A DNA stretch of 64,000 bases, from the NCBI GenBank assembly GCA_029298735.1, contig JANSLP010000113.1:27382-91381 (forward strand), in the 5' to 3' direction. The stretch's first letter is position 1. The number at the start of each line of letters is the position of its first letter. This document shows, one piece after another, positions 1 through 8,911 of the stretch. The notes under the pieces were generated by a model. The model had not been told where the DNA came from and made no database searches. It saw only the letters and a list, made by a program, of their open reading frames with translations. Source of the stretch: Ophiostoma sp. CBS 140.51 (taxonomy: Eukaryota > Ascomycota > Sordariomycetes > Ophiostomatales > Ophiostomataceae). The position numbers were made by a program, and so were the translations under genes.

Positions 1-296
1 CAAGTTCCAGGCCCATGCAAGCCCAAAACGGCAACAACCTTCAGCGTAACATTAGCCTCATTCGCATTCTCCAAACTGAGAACGACGCGTTGCTCTCCCA
101 ATATCGAATTTCGTCTCATTACTTCATTCTTCACTTTACACTTCATCGCACCTTCCCGTCTCAACGACATCCAATCGCGGGACCACCCCTGACCAATTTA
201 TCGCTCTTTCTTTCCATCTAGTGCTCCTTGCATTCCTCATCACCGCCAACCTCAAAAGACATCCCCTTTCCACCGGCCCCTTTCGGCCACCCTTCA
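1..296. other. 5' flank and leader of the deacetylase gene
   Basis: No gene is seen here. Bases from about 110 to 230 are rich in C and T on the + strand, as is usual for leaders just upstream of fungal start codons. The in-frame codons before 297 include only non-ATG triplets such as TTG at 228, so this stretch is treated as untranslated. The promoter probably lies partly outside the window. Confidence 0.5.
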
Positions 297-1190
297 ATGC
301 TCCGCTTCCCGCGCCTCCTGCGCCTGCCGTCCAAGCTACGCCGGCGCGCACGGCGGCAACGCATGGCGACCCTTCTTGCTCTCCTGGCCCTTGTCTGCCT
401 GCTTCTCGTGCCGTTCTATGTCGTCTACAAACCGCCACGGCCGCTCATCAGCTACTTTGTCAGCCGTTGGCCCGACGTGCTCTGGCGCGTCGACCTGCCG
501 GTGGTGGTGACATCCGGTGATCCATCCGAAAAGCCCGCTCAGCGCAAGCTCGTTGCCCTTACCATTGACGACGCACCGTCAGAGTACACCCGGGGCATCC
601 TCGAGGTGCTGCATCAGTACGACGCCCACGCGACCTTCTTTGTCATTGGCGGCCAGGTGCCCGGTCGGCAAAGCGTGCTGCGCGAGGCCTTGGCCCAAGG
701 CGGGCACGAGTTGGCCAACCACGGCATGCACGACGAGCCGGCGCGGTCGCTGACGGACGGCGACCTGAAAGCGCAGATTGCCGAGGTCGACGGGATGCTC
801 CAACAGGTGTACGAGTCAGTACGGGCCGGCCGACACGGCGGCGCCACAAACACGGAGCTGGCACAGGACAAGCCTCCGCGCTACTACCGCCCCGGCTCCG
901 GCTTCTTTAGTGACCGGATGCGCTCGCTCATCCAACAGCTCGGCTACAAGATGGTGCTGGGCGGCGTGTACCCGCACGACGCACAAATCAACTACCCTTG
1001 GGTCAATGCACAGCACATTCTGAGCATGCTGAAGCCGGGCGCGATTGTCATTTGCCACGACCGACGGTCGTGGACGGCGCCGATGCTACGCAAGATGCTG
1101 CCGGCGGCCATCAAGCAGGGCTACCAGTTTGTCACGGTCACGGAGCTCCTGGAAGCCGGCAAAGAAGCGCCTTACACGAGGGAAGGCTGA
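297..1190 (+). CDS. Membrane-anchored NodB-domain polysaccharide (chitin) deacetylase
   Basis: A 297-residue protein of the carbohydrate esterase 4 (NodB) family, whose members remove N-acetyl groups from chitin-like polymers at the cell surface. Visible motifs: TIDDA at residues 89-93 (motif 1, Asp91-Asp92), a metal-binding HGMH at 142-145 (motif 2), RPGSG at 198-202 (motif 3), and a late CHD at 253-255 (motif 5-like His254). Residues 24-43 form a hydrophobic segment after a very basic stretch (LRRRARRQR), which suggests a type II signal anchor and not a cleaved signal peptide. I chose ATG 297 because it is the first ATG in frame; ATG 363 directly before the hydrophobic segment is an alternative. 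The usual Gly of motif 1 (TFDDG) is Ala here. The family is clear; the exact substrate is inferred. Confidence 0.85.
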   Translation: MLRFPRLLRLPSKLRRRARRQRMATLLALLALVCLLLVPFYVVYKPPRPLISYFVSRWPDVLWRVDLPVVVTSGDPSEKPAQRKLVALTIDDAPSEYTRGILEVLHQYDAHATFFVIGGQVPGRQSVLREALAQGGHELANHGMHDEPARSLTDGDLKAQIAEVDGMLQQVYESVRAGRHGGATNTELAQDKPPRYYRPGSGFFSDRMRSLIQQLGYKMVLGGVYPHDAQINYPWVNAQHILSMLKPGAIVICHDRRSWTAPMLRKMLPAAIKQGYQFVTVTELLEAGKEAPYTREG

Positions 1191-1400
1191 AGAAAAGTAT
1201 CCTAAAAAGATATGAATTCGAGCTACTATAAGCTACGGCTAAATGGTATTGAAACTCTGGTATTAAAAACTTGGGTTGGGCCTCCGGTGAAGCTGGGTTG
1301 AACCTGAGAATGCGCAAAATGGGTTATGAGTGCCGACGATCGGCTATGCAAGAGACAAACAAGACAAAAGAAAAAAGAAAAAAGAAGCGGCCACATCAGA
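1191..1400. other. Convergent 3' flanks
   Basis: A short spacer between two genes pointing toward each other. It must hold both polyadenylation regions. A purine-rich patch at about 1350-1390 corresponds to the 3' side of the minus-strand gene. Nothing else is recognised. Confidence 0.4.
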
Positions 1401-2678
1401 CTACGCCTTGGTGGCGGCCTTCTCGGCGACCAGGTCGGCAAAGGCGCGCTCAAAGTCGGCCTTGATATCCTCCCAGCCCTCGACGCCAATGCTCACACGC
1501 AGCAGCCGCTTGTCGACGTGCGGGTCTGTCATAGCCCGCCACTCAATCAAGCTCTCGACACCGCCCAGGCTGGTGGCGTGGTGAAACAGCGCCAGCTTGC
1601 TCGGCAAGCGGCGGGCCTGCGCCTCCTCGCGCAGCACAATACTAAACACGGGGCCGAACCCGCGCGGCATCTGCTGGTTCAGCCACGAGGCGGGGTCTGC
1701 GGCCTCGGGCTGCAGGCTCGCGTGGTGGATGCGCTCCACCACCTGCGACACTATGCTCTCAGGGTTCTTTTGTTCCGCGGCCAGCCACGCCACCAGCTTG
1801 GACGCATTGCTGCTTTGGCGCTCGACGCGCAGCTCCAGCGTCCGCAAGCTGCGCACACCCAGCCAGCCCTCGAGGCTGCCCATGACGCCGCCAATCACGA
1901 GACGCTCGTACTGCAGCCCGGCCAGCCAGTTTTGCTCGGCGTCGCGCGACGTCGGGTCCTTGATGTACTTTTTGTTGACCGACAGCACGCCGCACAGAAT
2001 GTCCGAGTGGCCACCAAAGTACTTGCTGCCCGAGTGCATGACAATGTCGGCGCCCCACTGGAAGGGATCCAGCAGCGGCGGCGGCGCAAACGTGGCGTCA
2101 ACCGTCAAATAACATTTTTTGTCCTTGGCAATCTTGGAGTAGTACGCCAGGTCGCGGGCCTCGCCCGTGGGGTTGAGCGGTGTCTCGACGTGCACAATGT
2201 CACCGGGCTGCAGCTTGGCGAGGTCTTCGTCCTTCATCAGATCCAGCTTCTCCAGACCGTTGAGCTTCTTCATCACATCCAGGACGCCATGGCAGCCGTG
2301 GTAGCCCGCGCCAATGGCGACGCGGCGCGGGTTGAGGAACACGACCAGCGCATGGAACGAGGCCATGCCCGAGGCATAGGTGAGGGTGGGCTGGCCAATC
2401 AGGTCCGACAGGATCGCTTCGAGGCGCGTCGTGTTGGGCGCCGAGTCGCGCGAGTAGACGTGCGAGTCAAAGGGGGCTTCCGGATTGGTGTTGTCCCAGG
2501 CGCGCAGGGCGTCCGGGTCGTCGTTGTAGCGGAACGTGGTTGACACGTGGAGGGGCGGGGCGACGGCGCGATGGGAGTTGACATAGTCGTCGGCGTGGAC
2601 GGCACGGGTGGCCCGCGAGAGTGTGTGCGGCTCAAACGTGGCGGCCAGCCCGTCGGGGCCCTTCTTTGCGGCGACCAT
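1401..2678 (-). CDS. Cys/Met metabolism PLP-dependent enzyme (cystathionine synthase/lyase-like)
   Basis: A 425-residue member of the Cys/Met metabolism PLP enzyme family (fold type I), which makes or breaks C-S bonds between cysteine, cystathionine, homocysteine and methionine precursors. Evidence: the PLP-contacting YASGMAS segment, HVETPLNPTG, the Asp of TVDATF, and the Schiff-base lysine in MHSGSKYFGGHSD (Lys219). The N-terminal STTFRY and YSRDSAPNTTRLE are also typical. The closest group by memory is the fungal branch around yeast YHR112C, often annotated as cystathionine gamma-synthase; sequence alone does not say whether it is a synthase or a lyase. ATG 2678 is the first ATG in frame; codons further upstream use TTG. 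The gene is a single exon, converges on the deacetylase, and has a TATA-like element about 115 bp upstream of its ATG. Confidence 0.88.
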   Translation of the reverse strand: MVAAKKGPDGLAATFEPHTLSRATRAVHADDYVNSHRAVAPPLHVSTTFRYNDDPDALRAWDNTNPEAPFDSHVYSRDSAPNTTRLEAILSDLIGQPTLTYASGMASFHALVVFLNPRRVAIGAGYHGCHGVLDVMKKLNGLEKLDLMKDEDLAKLQPGDIVHVETPLNPTGEARDLAYYSKIAKDKKCYLTVDATFAPPPLLDPFQWGADIVMHSGSKYFGGHSDILCGVLSVNKKYIKDPTSRDAEQNWLAGLQYERLVIGGVMGSLEGWLGVRSLRTLELRVERQSSNASKLVAWLAAEQKNPESIVSQVVERIHHASLQPEAADPASWLNQQMPRGFGPVFSIVLREEAQARRLPSKLALFHHATSLGGVESLIEWRAMTDPHVDKRLLRVSIGVEGWEDIKADFERAFADLVAEKAATKA

Positions 2679-4114
2679 TGGAGGAGGTGGGGGGATTCGA
2701 GAAAAGGGTACTGTTGTCAATTGGGTTTCCGGGTAGTTGGTGGCAGTTGAAGAGAGTGGTATTAATGCAGAAGGAGGTTATTCGGACGTCTGTATATATA
2801 GTGCATGGACTAGATTTAGGTGGACGTCGAATAGGGAAGGTTTTACCAAGTGAGCCAAGCTTGTCAACGACAAGGCGTCACCCAAACGTGCATGTAGAAA
2901 AGTGTATTAATTAGGTGGGATCCAGAAAAAAAGGTCCAAAGAACGAGAAAGAAGAATGGCGAAGGCGAATCTGGACACCAAAAGAATGCTTTGGTGCGGC
3001 CGTAGTGTCATTCTAGCGGCCTTTGAGCACCGAAGAACCCCTCGATAGAGGACGAGGAGGAGAAGGGGTGAGAAGAGCTCCACCACATGGAAGACGCCGT
3101 TCCTTCTAACGAGATAGGATCTGACTACAACACTTCTACGGCAGGCAAGTACGCTGGCGGGGTAGGGTCGTCTTTCGAGAATTATTACGTTTATTCAAAT
3201 CCTCCAACCTTTTTTGAGTCACTCCCGGAGTAGGTAGGTGGACAACGACACAATGAAGAGAATGCCGGAGCCGCTGTTCTGCGTATTTCTGCATATCTAT
3301 CGTATGGCCGTCCGACTTTGGTGGGGCGTGCCACCAGTTCCTACACAGTATTTGCCATACAACGGAGGGCGCTATCGGATCAAGTCCATCAAGTCCATGG
3401 CTTTGGAGTACACCTGGTTCGACCCTGATGGCGCCATTGCCGCCAGTTGTTGCTATTTGGGTACGATTGACATAATTCACCATTTCCATGCGGAACGACA
3501 CAACATCGAGTGTTCCGCAGAATACCAGATCGAGAGGAACTCATTATGATTCATGTTCTGAAACGGAAGAGTACTCGACAGCTCACAACCTCACTTGTTC
3601 CAACATCTACTTGATATCGTCAATCATTTTCACAATAATCACATTGTTTTCACCAGTTTTCGTACACTTTTTAATCCATAACTTTTTATAATTCTTTTTC
3701 CCTACTACCTTTACTCCTCCATCCTATCCTTGGGCTCTTCCTTTTTCTTTTCTTTTTTTTCTTGAGCCTCATTCTTTTTTTTCCATATTCTTTCTTATAA
3801 TCCCATCGCAACAAAAAACAAAACCACGCTCTTGTGCTGTCCAGTTGGACATTCCAAGCGTGTGAGCGCAGAAACGCCAGACTCTAAAAAAACAAGAAAC
3901 AACCACTGCCAATGCTGGGTATCGTCTCAATGCAAGGATGCAAGAATGCAAGATATGCTTCATCCCCTTCTCAACGACACGTGAAATGGATGCAAAAAAA
4001 AAACAAGGAAACAACAAAACGCAGATGCACAAAAAGGGGGGAAGGCCGTAAAAGGGCGCACAGGAATCTACAATGAGTCAGAAGACATGAATGAAAATCA
4101 AAAGCACCGAGTGC
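2679..4114. other. Intergenic: promoter of PLP gene and 3' flank of CCCH gene
   Basis: A 1.4-kb spacer between two minus-strand genes. The left part holds the promoter and TATA-like element of the PLP-enzyme gene. The middle has overlapping open frames on both strands (about 3136-3549) whose translations lack recognisable motifs. From about 3690 to 3790 it is T-rich. No RNA gene or mobile element was recognised. Confidence 0.5.
2793..2800 (-). promoter_or_regulatory. TATA-like element of the PLP-enzyme gene
   Basis: An 8-nt alternating TATATATA lies 115 bp upstream of the minus-strand start codon at 2678. Position and composition fit a TATA box. No transcript data are available, so this is an inference. 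Confidence 0.4.
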
Positions 4115-5902
4115 CTAAATCTCAATGTAGTCTTTCTGGTTCACAAAGTCGAGGTCGGCATCGTCGCCGTCGGCACCGACAAACTCGTCGACCTCGTCCG
4201 AGTCGACGTCGTCGCTGTTGACAGAGTCGTCGTCGCTGGAGATGTCGATGTGGTTGTCTTCGTCGGTGCCGGTGCCGGTGCCGGTCGACGAATCGTTGGC
4301 GTTCGCTCGCCGCATAAAAGAGGCCCGCTCGCGGTGCGGGAGCTTGCAGCCCTTGATTTTACAGACGCCCGTGTTGCTGAAGTCGGGGCATTCAAACACG
4401 TGGCGCTCCTTGCAGTCGGCGCCGCGGTCGCAATAACCATAAAAGCCAAAGGCGCGGCACACGGGCCCGCCCGACGAAACCTGCGAGTGAGTATAGGGAC
4501 AATGGGGGTTTGTGCAGTTGCCCTTTGCAAAGTGCAAGCAAAAGGGTGTGCGTTCGGGGGTGAGATCGTGCGACAGGTCGCAGTCGCCGTTGCCACGGGC
4601 ACAGTCACCCTTGAGCAAGAAATCCTTGCAAGCGGCGACCTTGCTGGCATTGTGGATAAATCGGCAGTTGGGCCCTTTGGAACATGAACCTAGATGAGAG
4701 AGAAAGTACAAACGAGAATTGTGCAGAGCAGAGGCGTCCGAGGACGACAGAGCCGAGCGCAAAGTACAAGACACATGGTTAGTCAATGAAATGGGGGAAG
4801 GTTGGGTACGATAACTAGAAACAAAATTCGGTCTTGTCGGTATCGAACGTTGTCTTCGAAAGTTGTCGTAGAGAGAAAAGGGAGGGGGTCCAAATATACC
4901 GGTCGTGGAGAATGCCCTGCAGGGCTCGTCCGTCTTCTTGATAATCGTATTGCTGCCCCCGCGCCTAGATGAAAAACAACCACTTGTCAGCGCAACACGG
5001 TTACCTAGGCCGCGAGGCACATACCGTTGCTGCTGGGCCTTGACCACGCCGTGGCGGTAGAGGTTGCCATTTTTGCTGCGGTAGAACTTGACGCCGCCAA
5101 CGACGGCCGTCTTGGGTGTGCTGGATGCTGGGTTGGGGTCGCCTAGAGGTGGGTGAGCAGGGTGAGCAGAGTCTTCAAAGAAGCAGTCATCGTTGCAAGT
5201 CGAGCCAGTTGAACCAGGCGAGCTAGGCGGCGACGGGAGCGAGAGGGACGCACCAGGTAGCTTGATAAGCTTGCTGCCGTTCTTAGCCACGGCAAACGGA
5301 ATGCCTTCCACCATCACCTGGTAGTGCTGTGGTGTATTGCTTCCGCTGTTGTTGCCGGTACTCTGTCCACGTGCCAAAAACGAAAAGTGGCTTCTCAATT
5401 TGGCACGCTCACGGGCGTCGCGCATCTGCTGGTTCTGAGCTCGTGTCTTTTCGATCGCACGGGCTCGTGTCTCGGCGTCCTTTTCGTAGACGTCGGCATT
5501 GATCAGCTGCATGTGTCGGTCGGTGCGGGCGACCCAGGTCGTGGATGAGCCGCCGTCCGAGTTCGTCGCCGAGTCCCCACCGCCACCGCCGTTCTCAGTC
5601 CCGTCTGACCGGCTCGAGGAGCCAGAATTGTTTAGGACAAGAGTCCGGTTTCGATGTGGTGCCGGCTTCTTGACTCGGTAGCCGCCACCAACGCCGCGCC
5701 CTCGTGGAGCGTACGTTGGACGGTTGTAGTGTGGTGCGTGATAGGTATTCGATGATGAAGCTGGTGCAGATGCACTGCTGTCGTATTTGTTGTAGGGAGA
5801 CGAGGGAATCGAGGAGATGCCAGCCTGCTGGTTCTTGTGGCGATTGATTCGACCTGCCAAATGGCTGATGCGAGCCAGCAGTTCCTGGTTTTCGGAAGTC
5901 AT
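4115..5902 (-). CDS. CCCH zinc-finger protein, ZC3H3/Red5-like
   Basis: Three exons, 5902-5025, 4964-4900 and 4689-4115, give 505 residues. The C-terminal half holds five CCCH-type fingers in a row. The first reads CRAFSTTGSCSKGPNCRFIH (C-x8-C-x5-C-x3-H) and is only formed when the second intron is removed, which strongly supports the splice model. Finger order and the spacer sequences (KVAACKDFL, LSHDLTPERTPFC, CPYTH, ECPDFSNTG) match human ZC3H3 and fission yeast Red5. Red5 works with the MTREC/Red1-Mtl1 complex that hands unwanted transcripts to the nuclear exosome; ZC3H3 is linked to polyadenylation and mRNA export. The N-terminal half is low-complexity with RGRGVGGG and poly-Gly/Ser. The C-terminus is strongly acidic. 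ATG 5902 begins MTSENQELL. Nuclear RNA role is inferred from family. Confidence 0.85.
   Translation of the reverse strand: MTSENQELLARISHLAGRINRHKNQQAGISSIPSSPYNKYDSSASAPASSSNTYHAPHYNRPTYAPRGRGVGGGYRVKKPAPHRNRTLVLNNSGSSSRSDGTENGGGGGDSATNSDGGSSTTWVARTDRHMQLINADVYEKDAETRARAIEKTRAQNQQMRDARERAKLRSHFSFLARGQSTGNNSGSNTPQHYQVMVEGIPFAVAKNGSKLIKLPGASLSLPSPPSSPGSTGSTCNDDCFFEDSAHPAHPPLGDPNPASSTPKTAVVGGVKFYRSKNGNLYRHGVVKAQQQRYVPRGLGNRVALTSGCFSSRRGGSNTIIKKTDEPCRAFSTTGIFGPPPFSLYDNFRRQRSIPTRPNFVSSYRTQPSPISLTNHVSCTLRSALSSSDASALHNSRLYFLSHLGSCSKGPNCRFIHNASKVAACKDFLLKGDCARGNGDCDLSHDLTPERTPFCLHFAKGNCTNPHCPYTHSQVSSGGPVCRAFGFYGYCDRGADCKERHVFECPDFSNTGVCKIKGCKLPHRERASFMRRANANDSSTGTGTGTDEDNHIDISSDDDSVNSDDVDSDEVDEFVGADGDDADLDFVNQKDYIEI
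4690..4899 (-). other. Intron 2 of the ZC3H3/Red5-like gene
   Basis: A 210-nt intron with donor GTATAT and acceptor ATCTAG. Its removal joins CRAFSTTG to SCSKGPNC and completes the first CCCH finger. It carries no in-frame stop and is a multiple of three. Confidence 0.88.
4965..5024 (-). other. Intron 1 of the ZC3H3/Red5-like gene
   Basis: A 60-nt intron with donor GTATGT and acceptor ATCTAG on the minus strand. It has no stop in the reading frame and is a multiple of three, so retention would insert 20 residues. Confidence 0.85.
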
Positions 5903-6991
5903 GTCGAGGGGTAGCAAATAAAACAAATGAATCGAGAAAAGAAAGGGGTGCGCGTGTCGGGCGCAAAAGTCAAAAGGTGCACGTCGTGAAAATGCACTTT
6001 TTTGTTTAATGAAGGAAGAAAACAAAGTTTGGTGATGAAATGCATGTCAGAATCGAGATAAAGTGCAGGCGCGTACAAGAGTGGGGCCGGTGGCAAACTA
6101 AGCAACCAATGAATGATAGACGCAGCCAGATAGAGAGCAGGTCCATGCACGTGACCACAAGGCAGAAGTTCTACGCTAGTCCCGACTCTATTCGAATTAC
6201 TTTTGGCGAAAAAAAAAACGGCCCGCTAATCGATAACGGAGGGGCACCGTTATATATTAGCAGTCACTGTAAGCGGTAGGCATTATCTACGCAACAACCG
6301 ACCGTTATCACGGCCAAACGTACTCCTGCTTATACATTCATGACACGCCTGGGTTTTGGCTTATTGAGCTTCCGGAATCTACATTTATTTTTGTATTAAT
6401 TTTTTATTTTCCGTCTAGTCTTCGCGTATAATTCTCCCACCTCGTTACTCTTCCTCGTCCCCGATCCGCGTCTGGAAAGCAGAAGCAGTGCTCAACGGTA
6501 AATACGGGTTACAATAAGCCTTGACCACTGGCTTCTTTTACCGTTTATCTCATTAGCCCATTCGCGTGGCCGCTCGCTTTGGGCCGGACCTATCGTAGAG
6601 GCCAAAGACTTAAGCTCCACCCTTCCCAATTACATAAGCTTAGCTGCAACAATGACGGGCTACAATGGAGGTCCCACCCTAAATTCCGCTTCTGGCCAAG
6701 GCACCGTTACCTTTGCCTGCTTGTTTGCTCTCTGCTGCTGTAGCCTCACTTCTTCTCTTTGTTCGTCTTTCGCATCGAACAGGTCCCCACGGCGCGTCTT
6801 CCGAAAGCAGCGCCCCAAGCCTTGGCCAACACGACCCTGCCACCCTGCAGGCGACAATAGCGACTCATTGATTTGGCCCCTTCTTGCTGAGACCTATCGA
6901 CTGCAATTCCATCGCGTTGGGTCGTCTTCTCGACCTCCTCTCCTCCTCTCATCTTCTCCCATCCTCAACCTCTCATCACATCACAACTGCC
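5903..6991. promoter_or_regulatory. Divergent promoter region, Red5-like (-) / TFIIF beta (+)
   Basis: A 1.1-kb region between two divergent nuclear-factor genes. It holds an A run at about 6210-6219, an AT-rich patch at about 6380-6410 and a C/T-rich leader from about 6905 to 6985 before the TFIIF beta ATG. Five matches to the Myb-type core YAACGG (either strand) lie at 6234, 6247, 6302, 6493 and 6704; the first two form a 7-bp dyad. No gene is seen within it. Confidence 0.55.
6233..6253. promoter_or_regulatory. Dyad-symmetric ATAACGG-N7-CCGTTAT site
   Basis: A perfect 7-bp inverted repeat (6233-6239 and 6247-6253) with a 7-bp spacer in the divergent promoter. ATAACGG contains the YAACGG core bound by many Myb-domain proteins. 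The arms are seen directly; the binding factor is inference. Confidence 0.45.
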
Positions 6992-8245
6992 ATGATGGCC
7001 GACGACGCGACAGTAAAGCAGGAGGCGGGCTCCTTGCCGATCAAGATGGACGTTGACGCCGACGAGGGTGGTGGACTCGCCAGCATCCCTGCCGTCGGCA
7101 CAGGCGGCGGACACGAGGACGACATTTATGAAGACGCCGGCGACCTCGAGTTCTTTGACGCGACACAACCGGGCAACCCATTCGGCAACATGTACCTCGT
7201 GCGCGTGCCTCCGTACGTGTGGGAGGCATGGGACAAGCTCGATGACGACGCGGAAATCGAGGTGGCCACGGTCCGGCAGTGGACCGAAGTCGACAACAAG
7301 ACGGGCGAGCCCAAGTACCGGATGCGCATGCTGCTGCGCAACGACCTGGCCAGCCACCAGAGCATTCCCAAGGAGTATGAGCTGGACCTGCCCATGGTTG
7401 ACACGGCGGGCAAACGCAATGCGGCCAACAGCGGCAGTGGCGGCGGCGCACAAAACACACAAATCAAGAATACCTTCTTGTTCAGTGAACAAGATCTGCC
7501 CGGGTTCAAGGCGAAAAACAAGGAACGCGCTCAGATGGCGGCCGCCGGTATCCCGGCCCATTTGCTGAGGGCCAAGAACAATGACAAGGTCGAGAAGCCG
7601 CCGCAACACCACGGCGGACGCCACCACTACCGCCGGCAGCCCCGCCAAGAGTTTTTCCGCAAAGCCATCCCCAAGAAGACGACGGTGGCCGGCCGCGTGC
7701 GCCACGAACTCAACTGCGCGCCCGTCAAGAACGTCGAGTCGGACATGATTCTCAATGAACGCGCCCGCGCCGCCATGATACCCAAGGCGCAGGTCAAGTT
7801 TGGCGACGCGTCCAAGCCCGAGTTCCGCATTATTGGCAGCGGCGGCATCGCCTCGCAGTTCCACGCCACCGACTTTATCAAGACGGCCCAGCCGCCACCA
7901 AAAGTCAAAAAGGTCGAAACCAAGACGGCGCGCATGCCCGAAAACGACTTGTTGGATCTCATCTTCAACTGTTTTGCGCGTTTCCGGTTCTGGTCGATGC
8001 GGGCGCTGCGGGCCGAGATCCCCCAGCCCGAGATTTACCTGCGGCATACGCTCGAGAAGGTGGCCGATCTGCACCGCAGCGGCCGGTTCGCCAACAACTG
8101 GGAGCTCAAGGCCGAAAACCGCAAGGATGGGTCGGCAACGGCAGAAGTCAAGGCGTCCGAGTACGTCGCCGAGACGGCCGACACCGATACCGACGGTGAG
8201 GAGGAGGATATCAAGCTGGAGGATGTTGTGCCGCCGACGGCATAG
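6992..8245 (+). CDS. TFG2: Transcription initiation factor IIF beta subunit (RAP30/Tfg2)
   Basis: A 417-residue TFIIF small subunit, which binds RNA polymerase II with TFIIF alpha and helps place it at promoters. The N-terminal dimerisation half is recognisable by NMYLVRVPPYVWEAW and the later KNTFLFSEQDLPGF. The conserved AGRVRHELNCAP block sits mid-protein. The C-terminal winged helix, residues about 315-372, begins NDLLDLIFNCFARF and ends GRFANNWELK, the DNA-binding domain shared with linker-histone-type winged helices. ATG 6992 is the first ATG in frame, followed at once by a second ATG at 6995; a C/T-rich leader precedes them. The fungal protein is longer than human RAP30 (about 249 residues) because of linker insertions, as in yeast Tfg2. 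Single exon; divergent from the Red5-like gene. Confidence 0.93.
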   Translation: MMADDATVKQEAGSLPIKMDVDADEGGGLASIPAVGTGGGHEDDIYEDAGDLEFFDATQPGNPFGNMYLVRVPPYVWEAWDKLDDDAEIEVATVRQWTEVDNKTGEPKYRMRMLLRNDLASHQSIPKEYELDLPMVDTAGKRNAANSGSGGGAQNTQIKNTFLFSEQDLPGFKAKNKERAQMAAAGIPAHLLRAKNNDKVEKPPQHHGGRHHYRRQPRQEFFRKAIPKKTTVAGRVRHELNCAPVKNVESDMILNERARAAMIPKAQVKFGDASKPEFRIIGSGGIASQFHATDFIKTAQPPPKVKKVETKTARMPENDLLDLIFNCFARFRFWSMRALRAEIPQPEIYLRHTLEKVADLHRSGRFANNWELKAENRKDGSATAEVKASEYVAETADTDTDGEEEDIKLEDVVPPTA

Positions 8246-8911
8246 GTGGAGCCGGCTTGATTTGTGTCTATTCAGGTGGCTCTGCACTTTATTTCTTGTC
8301 CTTTTTGTCCGGGCTGGATTGCCTCATGGAGTTTTTGGGTTATCCACTGGATCTCTTTTCTTTTACTTCTACACTCTGTAAGATACAAGCAGAAATGACT
8401 GGCCGAGCAGCATAAGACGTAATTAATGCTGAGTCTGGCCGTCGATGCATCTGATACCAAATATTTATGAAAATTACAAAACATGCACATGAAGTTGAGA
8501 GTCGGGAATTAAGAGTGACAATACATGACAAGTGACAGTAGCCGTAGTTAACCGCTGCCAACAATGACATCAGGTGGCTGCTGTCGCGCAGTAGCGTGCG
8601 CTAGCTTCCAGGGCCACTCCAGGCCTATTGCGGGATAGAAACGGCCATCTGCCCCAACTTTTGAAAGAGCTCTTGGAGAAGAACAAACAACATCCGAAAT
8701 ACCAGTAGCCGGTAGCCCGGTCATGTTCGGATTGTCGACAAGAGTCAAACTCTTTGTACTTGGACCTGCTTTCATGCTCCTACACCTTCTGTCACGGCAG
8801 ACTTCTTTCCACTCTTGGAGGCAGGTACACAATTACAGCTTCAACTTAAGCACCTCACCACAAACTCCTCTTCTAAAACCGACGTCAACCGCCGCCGTCA
8901 CCACCACCACC
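8246..8911. other. Intergenic, TFIIF beta 3' flank and HAD gene promoter
   Basis: Both flanking genes are on the + strand. An in-frame ATG at 8723 could extend the downstream protein by 63 residues. Just before ATG 8912 there is a CAC-rich leader (ccaccaccacc). No other feature is recognised. Confidence 0.45.

Noticed and set aside
1326..2543. A 405-codon open frame on the + strand, antisense to the PLP-enzyme gene
   Set aside because: It mirrors the minus-strand gene, its translation has no family motif, and the minus strand shows a complete conserved enzyme.
3136..3549. Open frames of 121 (-) and 103 (+) codons between the PLP and CCCH genes
   Set aside because: They overlap each other on opposite strands and carry no motif.
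6965..8287. A 440-codon open frame on the minus strand across the TFIIF beta gene
   Set aside because: High GC at third codon positions opens the opposite strand; the + strand has the conserved TFIIF domains.
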